A DNA stretch of 64,000 nucleotides from DASPWV01 sp046726375 (GTDB lineage Bacteria; Acidobacteriota; Vicinamibacteria; Vicinamibacterales; UBA2999): NCBI GenBank assembly GCA_046726375.1, contig JBKPAJ010000124.1, positions 37,061-101,060 on the forward strand. The letters are read 5' to 3'. Below the pieces are notes generated by a model, which saw only the letters and a list, made by a program, of their open reading frames with translations, had not been told where the DNA came from and did no database searches. The number at the start of each line of letters is the position of its first letter. Position 1 is the first letter of the stretch. The translations under genes were made by a program, and so were the position numbers. Positions 33,902 to 42,420 of the stretch are shown here, one piece after another.

Positions 33902-35704
33902 TTGGATCAGCGCTTTATTCGAAATTTCTCGGTCATCGCCCACATCGATCACGGTAAATCGACGCTGGCCGATCGCTTTCTCGAGACCACGGGCGCGCTC
34001 GAACTGCGCGAAATGTCGGCGCAGGTGCTCGACAGCATGGATCTGGAGCGCGAGCGCGGCATCACGATCAAGGCGCATCCGGTTCGATTGAATTACAAGG
34101 CGGATGACGGCGAGCAGTACGTGCTCAATCTCATCGACACGCCCGGCCACGTGGACTTCAGCTACGAGGTCACGCGCTCACTTGCCGCATGCGAGGGCGC
34201 GCTGCTGCTGGTCGATGCGTCGCAAGGGGTGGAAGCGCAAACGCTGGCCAACGCCTATCTCGCGGTGGAGCACAACCTCGAGATCATTCCCGTCATCAAC
34301 AAGATCGATCTTCCCAGCGCGCAACCCGAGGAAGCCATACGCCAACTCGAAGAGATCATCGGGCTCGACGGCGAAGGCGCAATGCTCGCGAGCGCCAAGG
34401 AAGGACGCGGCGTCAAGGAGATCCTCGAAGCGGTCGTCACGCGTTTACACCCGCCGAAAGGCGATCCCGAGGCGCCGCTCAAGGCGCTGATTTTCGATTC
34501 CTGGTACGACTCGTACCGCGGCGTCGTCATCGTCGTGCGCGTGATCGACGGCACGCTGCGGCCCGGGATGAAGGTCCGGCTGATGGCGACCGCGCAGGAC
34601 CATGAGGTCGACGAGCTCGGTGTTTTCACTCCCAAGCCTGTCGTCGTCCAGGAACTCGGGCCCGGAGAGGTGGGCTTCGTCGCCTGTGGCATCAAGGTGA
34701 TTGGCGACGCGCAGATCGGCGATACCGTCACTGACGCGAATCATCCGACGCCGGAACCGTATCCGGGATTCAAACCGCTCAAGCCAATGGTCTTCGCCGG
34801 CCTGTATCCGGTCGAAGGGCATCGCTATTCCGAGCTGCGCGAAGCGCTGGAGAAGCTGCGCCTCAACGACTCGGCGTTCTTTTTCGAGCCGGAAACGTCG
34901 GCGGCCCTCGGGTTCGGGTTCCGTTGCGGGTTCCTCGGACTGCTGCACATGGAAATCGTGCAGGAGCGGCTGGAGCGCGAGTTCGACATGGATCTCGTCA
35001 CCACGGCTCCGGGCGTGCTTTATCGGGTCACGACTACCGACGGCGAGGTGATGGAGGTCGACAGCCCGGCAAAGCTCCCGGAACCGGGAAAAATCGCGAA
35101 GATTGAAGAGCCGGTGATTACCGCCATGGTTCTCACACCGTCGGAATTCGTCGGCGGCATTCTGCAACTCTGCCAGGACAAGCGAGGCGTGCAAAAAGCG
35201 CTCGAGTACAAGGCGTCGGATCGCGTGCTGATCACCTACGATCTGCCGTTCAACGAGGTCGTGCTCGACTTCTACGATCGGCTGAAGACGATCTCCCGCG
35301 GATACGCGTCGCTCGACTACCATGTAACGGGATACTGGGAGTCGCCGCTGGTCAAGCTCGACATCCTGGTCAACGGCGAGCCCGTGGACGCGTTGTCGGT
35401 CATCGTGCATCGCGATCGTGCATACGATCGCGGCCGCCAGCTCGCCTCGAAGATGCGCGAGTTGATTCCGCGCCAGATGTTCGAAGTGGCGATTCAGGCG
35501 GCGATCGGCGCGCGCATCATCGCGCGCGAAAGCGTCAAGCCGCTGCGGAAAAACGTGCTCGCCAAGTGTTATGGCGGCGATATCACGCGCAAGCGCAAGC
35601 TGCTGGAGAAACAGAAGGAAGGCAAGAAGCGGATGAAGCGCGTGGGGCAGGTCGAGATCCCGCAGGAAGCGTTTCTTGCCGTCCTGAAAGTCGGTGAAGA
35701 CTGA
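33902..35704 (+). CDS. lepA: Elongation factor 4 (LepA)
   Basis: A 600-residue translational GTPase that acts in ribosome biogenesis/back-translocation. G1 is AHIDHGKST (residues 13-21), G3 DTPGHVDF and G4 NKID. Domains II, III and V follow, with the LepA-specific C-terminal domain ending KRMKRVGQVEIPQEAF. The start is TTG at 33902, giving MDQRFIRNFSVIAHIDHGKS, which matches the family exactly; no ATG or GTG is in frame nearby and no strong Shine-Dalgarno is present. The stop overlaps the lepB start by one base. The 113-base gap upstream holds a possible -10 CATAAT near 33882. Confidence 0.96.
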   Translation: MDQRFIRNFSVIAHIDHGKSTLADRFLETTGALELREMSAQVLDSMDLERERGITIKAHPVRLNYKADDGEQYVLNLIDTPGHVDFSYEVTRSLAACEGALLLVDASQGVEAQTLANAYLAVEHNLEIIPVINKIDLPSAQPEEAIRQLEEIIGLDGEGAMLASAKEGRGVKEILEAVVTRLHPPKGDPEAPLKALIFDSWYDSYRGVVIVVRVIDGTLRPGMKVRLMATAQDHEVDELGVFTPKPVVVQELGPGEVGFVACGIKVIGDAQIGDTVTDANHPTPEPYPGFKPLKPMVFAGLYPVEGHRYSELREALEKLRLNDSAFFFEPETSAALGFGFRCGFLGLLHMEIVQERLEREFDMDLVTTAPGVLYRVTTTDGEVMEVDSPAKLPEPGKIAKIEEPVITAMVLTPSEFVGGILQLCQDKRGVQKALEYKASDRVLITYDLPFNEVVLDFYDRLKTISRGYASLDYHVTGYWESPLVKLDILVNGEPVDALSVIVHRDRAYDRGRQLASKMRELIPRQMFEVAIQAAIGARIIARESVKPLRKNVLAKCYGGDITRKRKLLEKQKEGKKRMKRVGQVEIPQEAFLAVLKVGED

Positions 35705-36387
35705 TGGCTGAAGCCACGTTCCACAAATCCACCGTGCGCGAGTACTTCGAATCGATCGTCGTGGCGGTGATCCTCGCCTTGTTCATCCGCACGTTCGTTG
35801 TGCAGGCGTTCAAGATTCCGACTGGGTCGATGGAGCCGAACCTGCTCGTCGGTGATCATCTCCTGGTCAACAAGTTCGTGTTCGCGCCGCGAGCCTCGAC
35901 GCTCGAACGCATTCTGCTGCCGATGCGCGATCTGCACCGTGGCGACGTCGTCGTCTTCAAGTTCCCCGAAGAGCCTGAACGCGATTTCATCAAGCGCGTC
36001 ATCGGCCTTCCCGGCGACACCATCGAGCTTCGGCAGCGGCAGGTCTTCATCAACGGCTCCAAACTCGACGAGCCCTACGCGCACTATCTGTTCCCGCAGG
36101 GCGAGGGAGACGAATCCACCACGTTCGACGTGCGCGAACGCTATGGTCCCGTCACCGTCCCGGCCGATCACTATTTCATGATGGGCGATAATCGCGACAA
36201 TTCGCAGGACAGCCGGTACTGGGGCTTTCTGCCGGCGCATTACGTGAAAGGTCGCGCGCTGATGATCTACTGGTCGTTCGATTCGCCCAGTGGCGAGCAG
36301 CCTTCTGGGCTCGGCGGGCTTTTGTCGTCGCTGGGAAGCATCTTCACGGCGACCCGCTGGGATCGGTTGCTGCACCAGATTCATTAG
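35704..36387 (+). CDS. lepB: Signal peptidase I
   Basis: A 227-residue serine protease that cleaves signal peptides outside the inner membrane. One membrane span (about 15-33) precedes the catalytic motif PTGSMEPNLLVGD with S42. The general base is K97 in RDFIKRVIGLPGD, and MGDNRDNSQDSR is the family's box E. It is translationally coupled to lepA, as in many bacteria. The C-terminus extends about 20 residues past the catalytic fold. Confidence 0.95.
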   Translation: MAEATFHKSTVREYFESIVVAVILALFIRTFVVQAFKIPTGSMEPNLLVGDHLLVNKFVFAPRASTLERILLPMRDLHRGDVVVFKFPEEPERDFIKRVIGLPGDTIELRQRQVFINGSKLDEPYAHYLFPQGEGDESTTFDVRERYGPVTVPADHYFMMGDNRDNSQDSRYWGFLPAHYVKGRALMIYWSFDSPSGEQPSGLGGLLSSLGSIFTATRWDRLLHQIH

Positions 36388-36398
36388 GGTTCGACTGC

Positions 36399-36668
36399 TT
36401 GGCCGAGGTCGTCCTCGACATCAAAGTCATCCCGCGGGCGGGCAGGACCATGATTGCCGGCGCGCGGCGCGGCGCCATTCTGATTCGTCTCGCGGCGCCG
36501 CCGGTCGAGGGTGCCGCAAACACCGAGCTGGTCGCGTTCCTTTCTGATCTGTTCGCGGTCCCGAAGCGCAATGTCGCCATCGTATCGGGAGACAAAAGCC
36601 GTCAGAAGCGTGTGAGAATCACCGGTGTTGCCGCGGATGCGGTGAACCAGGTGCTCGATCGCCGGTAG
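36399..36668 (+). CDS. DUF167 family protein (YggU-like)
   Basis: An 89-residue protein with the DUF167 pattern: KVIPRAGRTMIAG, IRLAAPPVEGAANTELVAFL and VAIVSGDKSRQKRVRITG. These are small conserved proteins of unknown function. The apparent start is TTG 36399, 11 bases after lepB, with no better start in frame. It probably belongs to the lepA-lepB transcript. Confidence 0.85.
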   Translation: MAEVVLDIKVIPRAGRTMIAGARRGAILIRLAAPPVEGAANTELVAFLSDLFAVPKRNVAIVSGDKSRQKRVRITGVAADAVNQVLDRR

Positions 36669-36691
36669 CGCCGCACGCGCGCGAATTGGTC

Positions 36692-37948
36692 ATGACCGCC
36701 GATCTCATCATCGAAGACGCGGATGTGATCTACACCTGCGCGGGGCCCGCGCCGCGGCGCGGCGCCGGCCAGCGCGAGGCCTCGCCGATGCACAACGCGT
36801 CGCTCGCCTCCAACGGCGGTCGCATCGTCTTCGCCGGAGCCGCAGATGAGTGTCGCGCGAAGGTCACGGCAGTTTCCGATGCCGTGATCATCGACGCGCG
36901 TGGTGCGGTTGTCGTTCCCGGCTTCGTGGATCCGCATACCCACTTGCTCTTTGCCGGCGATCGGCGCGACGAGTTGCAGCAGCGGCTCGCCGGCGCCACG
37001 TATGCGGACGTCGCCGCGCGCGGAGGCGGAATCGTCAAGACGGTGGCGGCCACCCGCAACGCAAGCGAAGAGGAGCTCGTCGCGACGGCGCTGCCGAGAC
37101 TGCACGCGATGCTCGCTTGCGGCACGACGACCGCGGAAGTGAAAAGTGGCTACGGCCTGGACAGCGCGTCAGAGCTGCGGATGCTACGCGCGATTCGTAC
37201 ACTCGCCGCGCGCCAGCCAATCGAGCTCGTGGCCACGTTCATGGGCGCTCACGAAATCCCAGTGGAATATCGCGAACGCCGCCGCGAGTACGTTCGGCTG
37301 GTGGTCGAGGAGATGCTGCCTGCCGTTGCGCGCGAGCAGCTGGCCGAGTGGTGCGACGTGTTTTGCGAGAACGGCGTGTTCACTCCCGAAGAAACGCGGG
37401 CGATCTTCGCTGCCGCCGCGCATCACGGTCTCAAGCTGCGCGTGCACGCCGACGAACTCGCCTCGAGCGGAGGCGCTGCCGTCGCCGCTGAGGCGGGCGC
37501 GCGCTCCGCCGATCACTTGATTTTCGTCGATGAACCGAGTGCCAGGGCGATGGCGCAGGCGAATGTCGTCGCCACGCTGCTGCCGGCCGCCGCGTTTTAC
37601 CTCAAGCTGGGACGCTTCGCCCCGGCACGCATGCTGATCGAGCACGATGTGGCGGTCGCCCTCGCCACGGACATGAATCCGGGCGGCGGCTTCACGCCAT
37701 CGATGCCGTTCGTGATGACGCTGGCATGTTTCGGCATGGGCATGACGCTGGAGGAGGCGCTGGTCGCGGCCACGCTCAACGCCGCGGCGTCGCTCGATCG
37801 CGCCGACCGCGTCGGAAGCCTCGAAGTCGGCAAGCAAATGGATGCCGTCGTGATTGACGGAACGCTTTCGGACGTCGTGCGCGTCGACGCGCCTGTGATT
37901 CGACACGTTGTCAAGAAAGGTCAGATCGCGAATGCCTCGATTCGTTGA
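36692..37948 (+). CDS. hutI: Imidazolonepropionase HutI
   Basis: A 418-residue amidohydrolase of histidine degradation, hydrolysing imidazolone-5-propionate to formiminoglutamate. Metal-binding DPHTHLLFAGDR, the lysine-containing AEVKSGYGLD, ATFMGAHEIP, LRVHADELASSGGA and ATDMNPGG all match the family. hutH and hutU are not adjacent. Next comes a cyclodeaminase whose reaction follows formimino transfer. ATG 36692 is preferred to TTG 36686. About 15 residues near position 25-35 (RRGAGQREASPMHN) look like a variable insert. Confidence 0.93.
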   Translation: MTADLIIEDADVIYTCAGPAPRRGAGQREASPMHNASLASNGGRIVFAGAADECRAKVTAVSDAVIIDARGAVVVPGFVDPHTHLLFAGDRRDELQQRLAGATYADVAARGGGIVKTVAATRNASEEELVATALPRLHAMLACGTTTAEVKSGYGLDSASELRMLRAIRTLAARQPIELVATFMGAHEIPVEYRERRREYVRLVVEEMLPAVAREQLAEWCDVFCENGVFTPEETRAIFAAAAHHGLKLRVHADELASSGGAAVAAEAGARSADHLIFVDEPSARAMAQANVVATLLPAAAFYLKLGRFAPARMLIEHDVAVALATDMNPGGGFTPSMPFVMTLACFGMGMTLEEALVAATLNAAASLDRADRVGSLEVGKQMDAVVIDGTLSDVVRVDAPVIRHVVKKGQIANASIR

Positions 37949-38558
37949 AGAGCCGGTGGGCCGCTTCCTCGATGCGCTCTCGAATTCGGACCCCACACCG
38001 GGCGGTGGGACTGCCGCAGCGATGGCCGGAGCCATGGGCGTCTCTTTGCTGATGATGGTGGCGGGTCTGCCAAAGTCACGACTCGGCACCGACCGAGAGC
38101 GCGTCGCCATGAGCGAGGCGCGTGCGTCGCTGGCGAGCGTGCGCGACCGCCTCACCAGTCTCGCCGACAGCGACACGGACGCGTTCAATCAAGTGATGGC
38201 CGCCTATCGGCTGCCGAAGGGTACGGAGGAAGAGAAGATGGCGCGCAAGAACGCGATTCAGCGCGCGCTCAAAACCGCCACCTCAACGCCGCTCGACACC
38301 CTGCGTGCGGTCGGAGAGGCCATGCGTCTGGCGCGCGTTGTCGCCCAACATGGCAATCGATCGGCGGCGAGCGACGTAGGGGTTGGCATCGCGTTGCTTG
38401 ACGCGTCGGCCAAGGGAGCTGCCGCCAACGTCCGCACCAATCTGGGCGCGCTGCAGGATGAAGCGTTCGCGTCGACGGCATCCGCGGAGGCGGATACCCT
38501 TGAGCAACAGCTTGCAGACGATGCCGCCGCGGCGAACGCCGCGCTGGCGACGAACTAG
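37932..38558 (+). CDS. Cyclodeaminase/cyclohydrolase family protein (formimidoyl-THF cyclodeaminase)
   Basis: A 208-residue all-helical protein of the FTCD C-terminal/FchA family. Typical blocks are FLDALSNSDPTPGGGTAAAM, DTDAFNQVMAAYRLPK and NRSAASDVGVGIALLDA. It is predicted to convert 5-formimino-THF to methenyl-THF, releasing ammonia. The gene overlaps hutI by 17 bases, which fits a histidine catabolism role. The separate formiminotransferase domain is not in the window. ATG 37932 was chosen; TTG 37908 is in frame but unlikely. Confidence 0.88.
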   Translation: MPRFVEEPVGRFLDALSNSDPTPGGGTAAAMAGAMGVSLLMMVAGLPKSRLGTDRERVAMSEARASLASVRDRLTSLADSDTDAFNQVMAAYRLPKGTEEEKMARKNAIQRALKTATSTPLDTLRAVGEAMRLARVVAQHGNRSAASDVGVGIALLDASAKGAAANVRTNLGALQDEAFASTASAEADTLEQQLADDAAAANAALATN

Positions 38559-38624
38559 CGGAAATTTGGTCCTTCGTCGGGAATGAGCGCCCGCATGCGG
38601 CGCGTGCCAACTGTGGACTCACCG

Positions 38625-39329
38625 TCATACCGGTTTCCGTTCTCCAAAAATGGCCGTTCCCACCCGAACCATCGTCGCGCCTTCCTCGATCGCCACCGCA
38701 AAGTCGTGGCTCATCCCCATCGACAGTTCGCGAAGGAGCGCGGGCGTGCCACCCGACTCGATGAGGGTGTCTCGCAACTCCCGCAGCTGCCGGAACCAGG
38801 GACGCGCGTCTTCCGGATTCTCGACCAGCGGCGGCAGCAGCATCAGCCCCACCACGCGCGCTGCTCTGCACCTGCCGCCTTCGGCGACGATTTCGGGCAC
38901 GTCTGCGATCGGCGCACCGTATTTCGTCGCCTCGAGCGCCAAATCCACCTGCACGAGCAACTCCGGCGCGCGTCGAGCGGCGACCGCGGCCTGATCCAGC
39001 TTCCTCAATAACCCGACGCTGTCGACCGAGTGCACTGCCGTGAAATTCTCGGCAGCCTTGCTAGCTTTATTCGATTGCAGGTGGCCGATGAGGTGCCACC
39101 GGATCTTCATTTCGGCAGAACCGGTGATCTTCTGCAGAGCTTCCTGGACGCGATTCTCACCGAAATCGCGCTGTCCGGCGTCGTACGCCGCTCGAACGGC
39201 ATCGAGCGGGAAGGTTTTGGAAACCGCAATGAGGCGAACGTCGGAGGTTTGACGGCCAACCCGGGATGCCGAGTCGGCGATGCGCTCGCGGATCTCGCCC
39301 AGGCACTTGGGAATATGGGAGTAAGTCAC
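38625..39329 (-). CDS. YggS family pyridoxal phosphate homeostasis protein
   Basis: A 234-residue alanine-racemase-fold PLP-binding protein. The PLP lysine is K38 in LIAVSKTFP. GENRVQEALQK, WHLIGHLQSNK and LSMGMSHDFAVAIEEGATMVRVG are family signatures. It keeps cellular PLP and amino-acid pools balanced and has no known catalytic activity. It is convergent with the cyclodeaminase gene, 66 bases apart, with no clear terminator between them. Confidence 0.93.
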   Translation of the reverse strand: MTYSHIPKCLGEIRERIADSASRVGRQTSDVRLIAVSKTFPLDAVRAAYDAGQRDFGENRVQEALQKITGSAEMKIRWHLIGHLQSNKASKAAENFTAVHSVDSVGLLRKLDQAAVAARRAPELLVQVDLALEATKYGAPIADVPEIVAEGGRCRAARVVGLMLLPPLVENPEDARPWFRQLRELRDTLIESGGTPALLRELSMGMSHDFAVAIEEGATMVRVGTAIFGERKPV

Positions 39330-39440
39330 AGCTGTAGCAGCGAGTAGCGAGTAACGTGTATCGAGGGTGATCGCTCGTTCACACTGGTTAGTTGTTACTT
39401 GCGACTCGCTACCACAGGTTACTTCTTCAGCTACTACAGG
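39330..39440. repeat. AGCGAGTAGCGAG-word inverted repeat
   Basis: GTAGCAGCGAGTAGCGAGTAAC (in two parts at about 39340-39361) faces GTTACTTGCGACTCGCTACC at about 39391-39411. Further words, CAGGTTACTTCTTCAGCTAC and CAGGCTACTTCTTC, run to the end of the TPR gene. This is the word family of 30138-30208. No gene is seen. Confidence 0.7.
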
Positions 39441-40376
39441 CTACTTCTTCAACTGCGCCAGCATCGCTTTCGCCTGCGGGGCGAACTGGCCATCAGGCGC
39501 GAGCGAGAGGTATTTTTCGAACGAGGCGACCGCTTCCGGAACCTTGCCTTCGTTGAGCAGCGCCATCCCGAGCTGGAAGTTGGCTTCCGGGTGGTTCGGA
39601 TTTGCTTTCACTGCTTCTTCAAACTTTGTCTTGGCCTCAGGAATTTTCCCCTGATTCCACAGGATGATCCCCTGGTTGTAAACGGAATCGGCCCCGCCGC
39701 CCGTGGCGCCGCCCGCGGAGGCAGCCTTGCTGCTCATGGCCGTGGCTTCATCGAAACGCTTTTGGTTGTTGTAAAGCGTCGCCAGCCCGTTCAATGCCTC
39801 TGCGTAGTCAGGCTTGATTTCGAGCGCTTTCAGCCACGACGCCTCTGCCTGCTTCTCGTCTTTCTTCTGCAAGTAGGCGTAGCCGATGTTGTAGTAGCAG
39901 TCGTGGCAGTTGGGAACGACGGCGGCGGCGGCGTTGAACTTCTCGATCGCCACGTCGTAGTTGTTCGCGCGGCTTGCCGTGACGCCTTCCTCGAACAGCT
40001 TTTTCAGCTCGGCCGCCTTCGGATTCTCACCGGGACCGCCGGCGCCTGGTGCGAGAACGAAGTTGACCTCCTGCGTCTGGCCGACGCGCACGTTGGCAGG
40101 CAAGCTCTGCGATCCAAGTTTGTCGTCGGTGGCGGTGACCTTGTACGCGCCAGATTGAAGGCCGATCTGGATGAACTCGCCCTTTTTGTCGGTTTTGGTC
40201 TCCATCTTGCGATTGATGCCGCCAGTGAACTCGATGGTGATCTTGGCGCCGACGACGGGTTTGCCCTCGGCATCGAGGACCTTGCCCTTGATCATGCCGG
40301 TCTGGGCGAATGCGGCAGCGCCGAAGAGGACCGCAAACAGGGCCGCCAGGACCGAGGTGCGTAGGGTGTTGAACAT
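39441..40376 (-). CDS. Exported carboxypeptidase-regulatory-like/TPR protein
   Basis: A 311-residue protein. The signal peptide is residues 1-25 (LAALFAVLFGAAAFA-Q). Next comes a carboxypeptidase-regulatory-like beta-sandwich (about 28-110; GKVLDAEGKPVVGAKITIE). A glycine/proline linker is followed by TPR repeats from about 125 to the end (YYNIGYAYLQKKDEKQAEAS; ALNGLATLYNNQKRFDEAT; FQLGMALLNEGKVPEAVASF). It is predicted to be periplasmic, probably a protein-interaction scaffold. ATG 40376 has GAGGAG six bases upstream, which decides against TTG 40391. Confidence 0.85.
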   Translation of the reverse strand: MFNTLRTSVLAALFAVLFGAAAFAQTGMIKGKVLDAEGKPVVGAKITIEFTGGINRKMETKTDKKGEFIQIGLQSGAYKVTATDDKLGSQSLPANVRVGQTQEVNFVLAPGAGGPGENPKAAELKKLFEEGVTASRANNYDVAIEKFNAAAAVVPNCHDCYYNIGYAYLQKKDEKQAEASWLKALEIKPDYAEALNGLATLYNNQKRFDEATAMSSKAASAGGATGGGADSVYNQGIILWNQGKIPEAKTKFEEAVKANPNHPEANFQLGMALLNEGKVPEAVASFEKYLSLAPDGQFAPQAKAMLAQLKK

Positions 40377-40437
40377 GGAGAAACTCCTCAACGCGCGGCG
40401 TCAAAGCCGAGCCGCGACAATGTCTTTTCAGTCTACG

Positions 40438-42420
40438 TCATCCGCCGAAAAACCGATCAATCGCGGCTAATTCTTGAGCGATTGGCGCGGGCGGCAGCGA
40501 CTGCAGAAACCGCCGGCCGTAGCCCATGGTTCGCAGCCGAGGATCGAGCACTGCCAAAACACCGCGGTCCGAGCGGTGCCGAATCAACCGTCCAAGCCCC
40601 TGCAGCAACGCGAGGATCGCGAGCGGCACCTGATAATCGTTGAAGGCCTCGCCGCCGAGTGCGGTGATGTTCTCGATCCGCGCCGCAGTGATCGGATCGC
40701 CTGGGGAGGCAAACGGCAGCTTGTCGATGATCACGCAGCTGAGCTGCTCGCCGACGACGTCGACGCCCTGCCAGAACGACGCGGTGGCAAAGAGCACGGC
40801 GTGCGGCGTCGAGCGGAAGTCGGTGAGTAGCGTGTTTCGCGGCGCCGTGCCTTGCACCATCAACGGGTACGGTAGCTTCCCTATCACCGACTCGTAAACC
40901 GCGTGCATCGTCGCGTAACTCGTGAACAGCACGAAGGCGCGGCCCTGCGTGCGCTTCAGAATTTCGGTCACTTCGCGCGCCACGGCGCCGGCAAAATCCG
41001 GCGAACGTGGCGGCGGCATGCGCCGCGGCAGATACAGCAGGCTCTGCGATCGGAAGTCGAACTCGGACGCGACCCGCACGTGAGACGCCTTCTTGATGCC
41101 GAGCCGCCGCCGCGCGTACTCGAAAGAGCCCTCCACAGCAAGCGTCGCGGACGTAAGCACAGTGGCCCGCATCCGTTCGAACAACTGCTCCTGGATGATT
41201 CTCGACACGTCGATCGGCGCCGCGCGCAGGAACACGCCGCGTCCGCGCAGTTCGACGAAATACACGTACGCGGGGTCCGACGCTGCGAGCAGGAAGCGAA
41301 GGTTGTCGCGAATCTCGCCCGCGCGCCGTGCCACCGTCAACGCATCTTCGTTGTCCTCGCGTCCGGCGCCGGTTGCATCTGCTTTGCCGCCCGCGAGCGC
41401 CATACTGGCCTCCAGGCCATCGAGCGCGTTCATCAGGGCCACGCCCTCATCGAGCACATCGCGGAACCAGTCAGGACGGATGCGCAATCGATCCTCGCCG
41501 GGGTTGCCGCGAGCGCGTCGCGCCATCATCACGCCGCCAAAGAACGCGCGGCTGTGATCCGACACGCGACCGATCGCGCGGCGCAGATCGCCCTCGTCAT
41601 CGCCGATCGCGCCGGTGTTGAGCAGTCGATCGCTGTCGCGCACGAGCTCATCGAGCCGATAGTTGCTCACCGCAAGCCCGAAGTACTGCGTGGCGATGTC
41701 TTCGAGCTGGTGCGCTTCGTCCACCACCAGGTTGCCGCAGTTGGGGATGACTTCGCCGTACGAGCTTTGACGGACGGCAGCATCGGCGCAGAGCAGGTGA
41801 TGATTGACGATCACGACGTCGGATTCGGCGGCGCGCTGACGCATGCGCGTGACGAAGCATTGCTGGAACTGCGGACACTCGCCGCCAAGGCAGGTTTCGG
41901 CCGTGGCGGAAATCTCGTTCCAGACGCCACTGTCTTCCGCCAGATGCTGGAGCTCGGCGCGATCGCCGGTCTCGGTCGTGCGCGCCCAGGCGGCGATGTC
42001 GTCCACGGGAATCGCGCTGCTTGCCTGAAATTGATCGAACCGGTGCAGACAGAGATAGTTCGCGCGCCCCTTCATGTAGGTCGCCGTGAACTTCACTGGC
42101 AGCGCCTGCTGGAGAGCGGGCAGATCCTTGAAGTAGATCTGCTCCTGAAGATTCTTCGTGCCGGTGGAGACGAGGATTCGCCCACCGCTCAGGATTGCCG
42201 GCACCAGATACGCCATCGTTTTGCCCGTCCCTGTTCCGGCCTCGGCGAGGAGCACACCGCCGTCAGAGAGCACGTCGGCGACCGCGCGCGACATCTGGCG
42301 TTGCCCATCGCGCGGCTCGTACTGATCGATGGCCCGCGCCAGCGGACCATCGTCCGCAAACGCCGCGTCGACTTTGTCTCTCAGGAGAGCCGTTCGGGAT
42401 ACAGGGGGAACTTCCGGCAC
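40438..42420 (-). CDS. DinG/XPD-type ATP-dependent DNA helicase
   Basis: A 660-residue superfamily 2 helicase. A Q-motif YEPRDGQRQM precedes Walker A AEAGTGTGKT. Four cysteines suited to an Fe-S cluster follow (YLCLHRF, then CLGGEC and C in the next 10 residues). The DEAH box is VVDEAHQLED, and motif VI-like GLGRLIRHRSDRG lies near the C-terminus. XPD/DinG helicases unwind 5'-3' and resolve R-loops and repair intermediates. The GTG start at 42420 lies inside the 3' end of glyA, giving a 40-base overlap. It lacks a DinG exonuclease domain. Confidence 0.88.
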   Translation of the reverse strand: MPEVPPVSRTALLRDKVDAAFADDGPLARAIDQYEPRDGQRQMSRAVADVLSDGGVLLAEAGTGTGKTMAYLVPAILSGGRILVSTGTKNLQEQIYFKDLPALQQALPVKFTATYMKGRANYLCLHRFDQFQASSAIPVDDIAAWARTTETGDRAELQHLAEDSGVWNEISATAETCLGGECPQFQQCFVTRMRQRAAESDVVIVNHHLLCADAAVRQSSYGEVIPNCGNLVVDEAHQLEDIATQYFGLAVSNYRLDELVRDSDRLLNTGAIGDDEGDLRRAIGRVSDHSRAFFGGVMMARRARGNPGEDRLRIRPDWFRDVLDEGVALMNALDGLEASMALAGGKADATGAGREDNEDALTVARRAGEIRDNLRFLLAASDPAYVYFVELRGRGVFLRAAPIDVSRIIQEQLFERMRATVLTSATLAVEGSFEYARRRLGIKKASHVRVASEFDFRSQSLLYLPRRMPPPRSPDFAGAVAREVTEILKRTQGRAFVLFTSYATMHAVYESVIGKLPYPLMVQGTAPRNTLLTDFRSTPHAVLFATASFWQGVDVVGEQLSCVIIDKLPFASPGDPITAARIENITALGGEAFNDYQVPLAILALLQGLGRLIRHRSDRGVLAVLDPRLRTMGYGRRFLQSLPPAPIAQELAAIDRFFGG

